Assembly (NCBI GenBank): GCA_004802705.1
Contig: SGPL01000067.1
Coordinates: 1-64,000, forward strand
Length of the DNA stretch: 64,000 nt
Reading direction: 5' to 3'
Origin: Bondarzewia mesenterica
Lineage: Eukaryota > Basidiomycota > Agaricomycetes > Russulales > Bondarzewiaceae
Made by a program: the position numbers and the translations under genes. A model generated the notes under the pieces. That model did not search any database. It saw nothing but the letters and a program-made list of their open reading frames with translations, and had not been told where the DNA came from. Each line of letters begins with the position of its first letter. Within the stretch, counting starts at the first letter, position 1. Below are positions 60,212-64,000 of this stretch, in pieces.

Positions 60212-63200
60212 ATGTCGCCGCAAGATGCAGACCCCGGTCACAGAATCCGCCAACGATCTAATACCAACTCCTTCTCCCCGTTCAACTGGCGAAGGCCTCT
60301 CTCGAGCACTCCCGCTCCTCCCGTAACAGCACAGGCCCAGGCTTCTCTATCACTCGAATCTCTCATCACATCCCTCACCCCTCCCTCCGTCCCGTCTCTA
60401 TCTCATGCCCGCTCGCTAGTTGCGGCTCTTAATTCTGAACAGAGACCGTCGTCTTCCGTGCGGGCTGCAGCGCTGTTGCCCGTCCTCACCTCACTGTGCT
60501 CCAACGATCCCCCACCCGCCTTGCAGGCTGTCGGTTTCGACGTCCTCGCCGCATTTCTCGGGACTCAGCAGTCCAGCCCCCTGAGCCTCTCCGATAGACT
60601 CGCATTCTTCTCTCTATTCTCAGCGTCTTCAGGAGATATGTGGTTGCAAGATGTGTGGGAGCCCCGATTCAAAGCGCTCGAGGCGCTCACAAAAGAGGGT
60701 ACAGAAGTTGCAGCGATTGAGATGCATCTCCTCCGGCTGCTCGAGGGATGGATAAAAGCTGCTTTTAGGGGACTCCTCTCTCAAGACGGGGTATCAGCAG
60801 CAGAGCGTGCAGATCGCGAGAGGTGCGTTGAGGTTCTCAGCGCATTCCTGACTAGGACGGTTTCGCGGATCGAAGTCATATCACGGCTGCGAGAGGAAGA
60901 CATTTCTGGCGTTCTCAGCGGATTTGCTCGACTCGTTGAAGGTGGTCTATCGATGTCAACCGATGGGCTTGGCTTGTCCAATGCGCCTTCAGAGTATCAG
61001 AGTCCGGTCAGTACGCCTACCCGGATGGCCCACCGTCGGCATCCCTCCTCAATGTCCGTCGCCCTTGCTTCTCCCTCGGGTCTTGCCCCAGCCCACCCTT
61101 CCCGGCGCCCGCTCGATTTGGCTGTCACAATCTACCTGGACCATCTCTCTTCTCAACTCAAGCACCTTTCACATCCCCATCTGAAAACCATCCTACCTCT
61201 CCTTTTCCGTTGCCTCGCATTTTATTCATCCTCACTCCCTCGCCTCTCTCTCACGAGCGACCAATTCGAGACGACGGACCCCCTTGAACGGCGCATCATT
61301 GAGACGCTTGATCCACTCCTCAACGGCGTCTACACGACATCCTGCTTCCTGATCTCGAAGCGTCACCTGCTCCCCAACCTCGGCACGACCACCGGGCTTC
61401 GTAAATCTGTCCAAACATCCACAGGCGCCTGCCGCGCGCTCCGCATTTACATCCGGCGCACCCTCTGTTCGCGCCTCGCCCGCGCGTATATCGCCCGTGC
61501 GAGCACGGAAACCTACACTCCGTCCGGCGCTCCAGGGAGCATCAACCTCGAGCGAGATATCATGGAGCGGGCATGGGCCAAGGACGAAGTCACGCGTGGT
61601 GATCTTGGGAAGGTCGGACGCATCCTGCACAGGGCAGTCGATGCCTGGGTCGGCCTCTCGTCCGAACAGCTGACGGGCGGTGATGGAAGCGAGAGGGATG
61701 AGGTTTTATTGGAGGTTGCGGGCGTGTTGAAGGATGTGTTTCAGGAATATGATGAGCGAACAGAGATGGAGGATATTGAGCAGGAAGAGACGAACGTAGT
61801 GGGCGAGATTTTAAATGCGTTGACGAATTATGTCCTCCCGCTCAAGTACGCCCTACCCGTTCTACGCAAGCATTCAAAAAACTGATTTGGATTACAGGTA
61901 TCAGGACGGAACTCCGCTCATCATGCCTCTCTCCCACTCAAAGGATGCACCTACACCCTTCCTTCGGACCCTCTGTTACCTCCTTGACCGGGACCACGCA
62001 AAGACACCTTCCAACCCCCTCCTCTCCACAATCCTCCTCAGCATTTCTGATCATCTCGTCGATTCCGATACCGCAAAGTTGATTACCATCATGTTCGAGC
62101 GTGAAGACTTGTCGCCTATCAACTTTGACTGGATCTCAAACTGGAACAGGATCCTATGCAATACGTCTTTCTGCACCCCAAAGCGTCCTCGCACGCGTTT
62201 GGTGGTGCTAGAATCGCTGCAGGCTGCCGTTGCCTTCGTCAAAGATGTGCCGAAGCACCGACAGCTGCTCGTAAACCTCGTGTTGGAGAGTTGGCGAAAG
62301 CTGAAGGTCGACAAGGGCGATATGGATGGTGGAGAGATCGTGTGGAACATTCTCGCCGACGAGGTTGTTTTGCGCACAATCGAGGACCAGGATATCGGCT
62401 CCGGGGACATCTCTGCTCCTGCGCATGCATCTGAAGGCCTATTCATTGAACAAGCACTCGATCTCATGATACGTGTGGCTACCGAAGGCGATGATACCGA
62501 AGGCGAGACGACACCGGTCAGTCACACTGCGCATTCTTCCATCTCCGTTCCTTCAACGGTTACTCCATCGGCTGCCGTCTCGCCAACTCTGTCTCGGGGC
62601 CAATCCGAGTTTTTGGCTCCGCAAAAAGAGACCACTATGCCATTCTCCTTATTTTCATTTAGTACTCCCCACGTCGCGCGATCCACATCACAGACGCCTC
62701 AGCAGCTCCTCGACGACACATCCTCCGTCAACGTTGCTCCTCCACCCGCTCCGGAGACACCGGCTCTCTCGGGTGCTGTGGGCGCCATCGTCGCACTCTT
62801 GCATATCTTCAGTCAGCTCGCATTCACTCCATATGCGCTCCAAGAACACAGTCGCGAGCTCGGCGTAACCGTGTTTTCCATCCTCATCGATCAATTGTCT
62901 CAGGCAAAGTCATCGCGCGCACGACTCACTGTGCTTCAGTTCTTCTTCCGCCTACGGGTTGACCGCGATCACCGGTTGTTTTCTCTGTACAAGCGATATG
63001 ACCGGTTAGGCCATATCGCGACGCTGGCGGGGCTCATTGGGAGAGTCGAGGTGCCGTCCCCGGCCGGCGCTGAGGCGGAGCACACTCCATCTGCAGAGGA
63101 TCCCTTAGCTGATGTGCATGACATTCTGAAGGCAAGAGCAAGAGCACCGGAAAGAGGCGGCAGGCGGTGGTCAAGAGGACGCGATCCAAAACCGTCGCGT

Positions 63201-64000
63201 TCGGGTTCAAGTCGCAGTAGATCTCGAGTGATCGGCCCTAGCAAACTACCCCCGGGGCCTCCGCAGGAGACGAAAGTTCGGACACCCATCTGGCGCGTCC
63301 CGGAGTCTCTACCATTCTCCGTGCCTGAGTCTGATACGCCGAGCGACGGCCTTATCTCATACGATCCTGAAGGTCCCGGCAACCGTCTTGTCCTCCCCAT
63401 TTCAACCTTTCTGCGGGCCATCATCACCATCATCGAGACAGAAAAGGATTGGGAGATTTTATCCTACGTTCTTTGCCATCTTCCGACCCTGCTGGCTAAC
63501 AAACACCTCTTCTGTGGACCGAAATCCAGAGGAGCTATTCGAGATCTGCTCACCACGCTATGCACTGGAATTTCGACGGGTTCATTTGCTACTTCTGTTA
63601 CATACTGGCCGCCTGGATTGAAGCCTCGCGATGCACAGGGCTTGGCTTATCACATGCTTTCCGTGCTCATCAGCTATCGAAAGTGTTATGATCCTTCCCT
63701 TCAACACATTCTCGTAGAGGTGCTGATTGGGGGGCTGAGCGGGCAACAGTCGACTATCAAGTGCTGCCTGCACGCATTATCCTTGTCCGCTTTTGAACTG
63801 CCGAATTCCATCAAACGGTTCCTTACTGAGATCTTGCAAAAGTTATCTCAGATCATGACGAACGCCACCATTGCCGTCCACATCATCGACTTCTTGGCTA
63901 TTGTCGGCTCTCTGCCTCCTCTCTACGCGAATTTTATCGAGGACGATTTCAGGCTGGTTTTTGGTGTCGCGCTTCAATACTTGCGGTTGCATAATCGACC
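60212..64000 (+). CDS. tsc2: Tuberin (TSC2), 5' part; continues beyond the window
   Basis: Tuberin is the GTPase-activating subunit of the TSC complex. It switches off the small GTPase Rheb and so restrains TORC1 growth signalling. Exon 1 is 60212-61845 and exon 2 starts at 61898 and stays open to the window end. The 52-nt intron begins gtacgc and ends ttacag, and joins the frame as PLK-YQDGTPLIMPL. About 1,246 residues are present. The N-terminal half is helical-repeat sequence typical of the tuberin N-terminal domain (FKALEALTKEG near residue 155, SPINFDWISNWNRIL near 615). A Ser/Arg-rich linker lies near residues 970-1010. The conserved tuberin block starts near residue 1055 (KDWEILSYVLCHLPTLLANK, then HLFCGP) and reaches LPPLYANFIEDDF, then RLVFGVALQYLRLHNR at the end. 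The Rap/Rheb-GAP domain should follow outside. The ATG chosen is the first of the long frame, and CpG and GC content are high. Confidence 0.88.

Noticed and set aside
61232..63433. Minus-strand and alternate-frame ORFs across the tuberin gene
   Set aside because: They overlap a long conserved coding frame and read as Arg/Ser-rich shadow protein.

Overview
The window looks like nuclear DNA of a basidiomycete fungus, most likely an agaricomycete. The evidence is 52-60 nt introns with GT...AG ends in the two intact genes, and the mix of transposon families: KDZ with a TET/JBP-type dioxygenase, a chromodomain Ty3 element, DIRS-like tyrosine-recombinase elements, hAT and MULE. I do not assign a species.

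The window has two compartments. Bases 1 to about 56.5 kb are AT-rich and nearly free of CpG. They hold almost nothing but decayed mobile DNA. Family motifs can still be read, but Arg codons (CGN) have become stop, Cys or His codons, Trp and Gln codons have become stops, and catalytic Asp/Glu codons have become Asn/Lys. This is what C-to-T mutation on both strands, strongest at CpG, would leave behind. From about 58.1 kb the DNA is CpG-rich, free of ambiguous bases, and codes for two ordinary genes.

Layout of the repeat compartment. 0.4-2.25 kb: unidentified minus-strand coding relic. 3.69-8.39 kb: TET/JBP-like dioxygenase relic followed in the same orientation by a KDZ transposase relic, then an unidentified minus-strand relic (8.4-9.2 kb). 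9.17-9.35 kb: 23-bp tandem array. 10.4-11.25 kb: about 54-bp tandem array. 11.3-17.4 kb: unresolved relics. 17.44-18.42 kb: a 1-kb terminal-inverted-repeat element, with a second copy at 53.34-54.36 kb. 23.05-26.90 kb: a large palindrome of tandem repeats (foldback-like). 27.23-36.22 kb: a complete but dead Ty3/chromovirus with two LTRs and a 5-bp target duplication. 38.46-39.72 kb: second KDZ relic. 40.25-41.04 kb: solo arm of the foldback family. 42.03-45.77 kb: hAT relic. 46.7-49.85 kb: second palindromic tandem-repeat structure. 50.28 kb: tRNA-like relic. 50.8-56.43 kb: DIRS-like element split by the second 1-kb TIR element. 57.25-58.12 kb: SWIM-zinc-finger end of a MULE-like transposase.

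Gene compartment. 58,434-59,713 is a three-exon gene for a 388-residue protein I cannot name. 60,212 to the window end is the 5' part (about 1,246 residues, two exons) of tuberin (TSC2), the GTPase-activating subunit that restrains Rheb/TORC1. Its GAP domain lies beyond the window.

The most interesting observation is the TET/JBP dioxygenase (a family that oxidises 5-methylcytosine) carried next to a KDZ transposase, in DNA whose decay pattern is itself that of methylated-cytosine loss.
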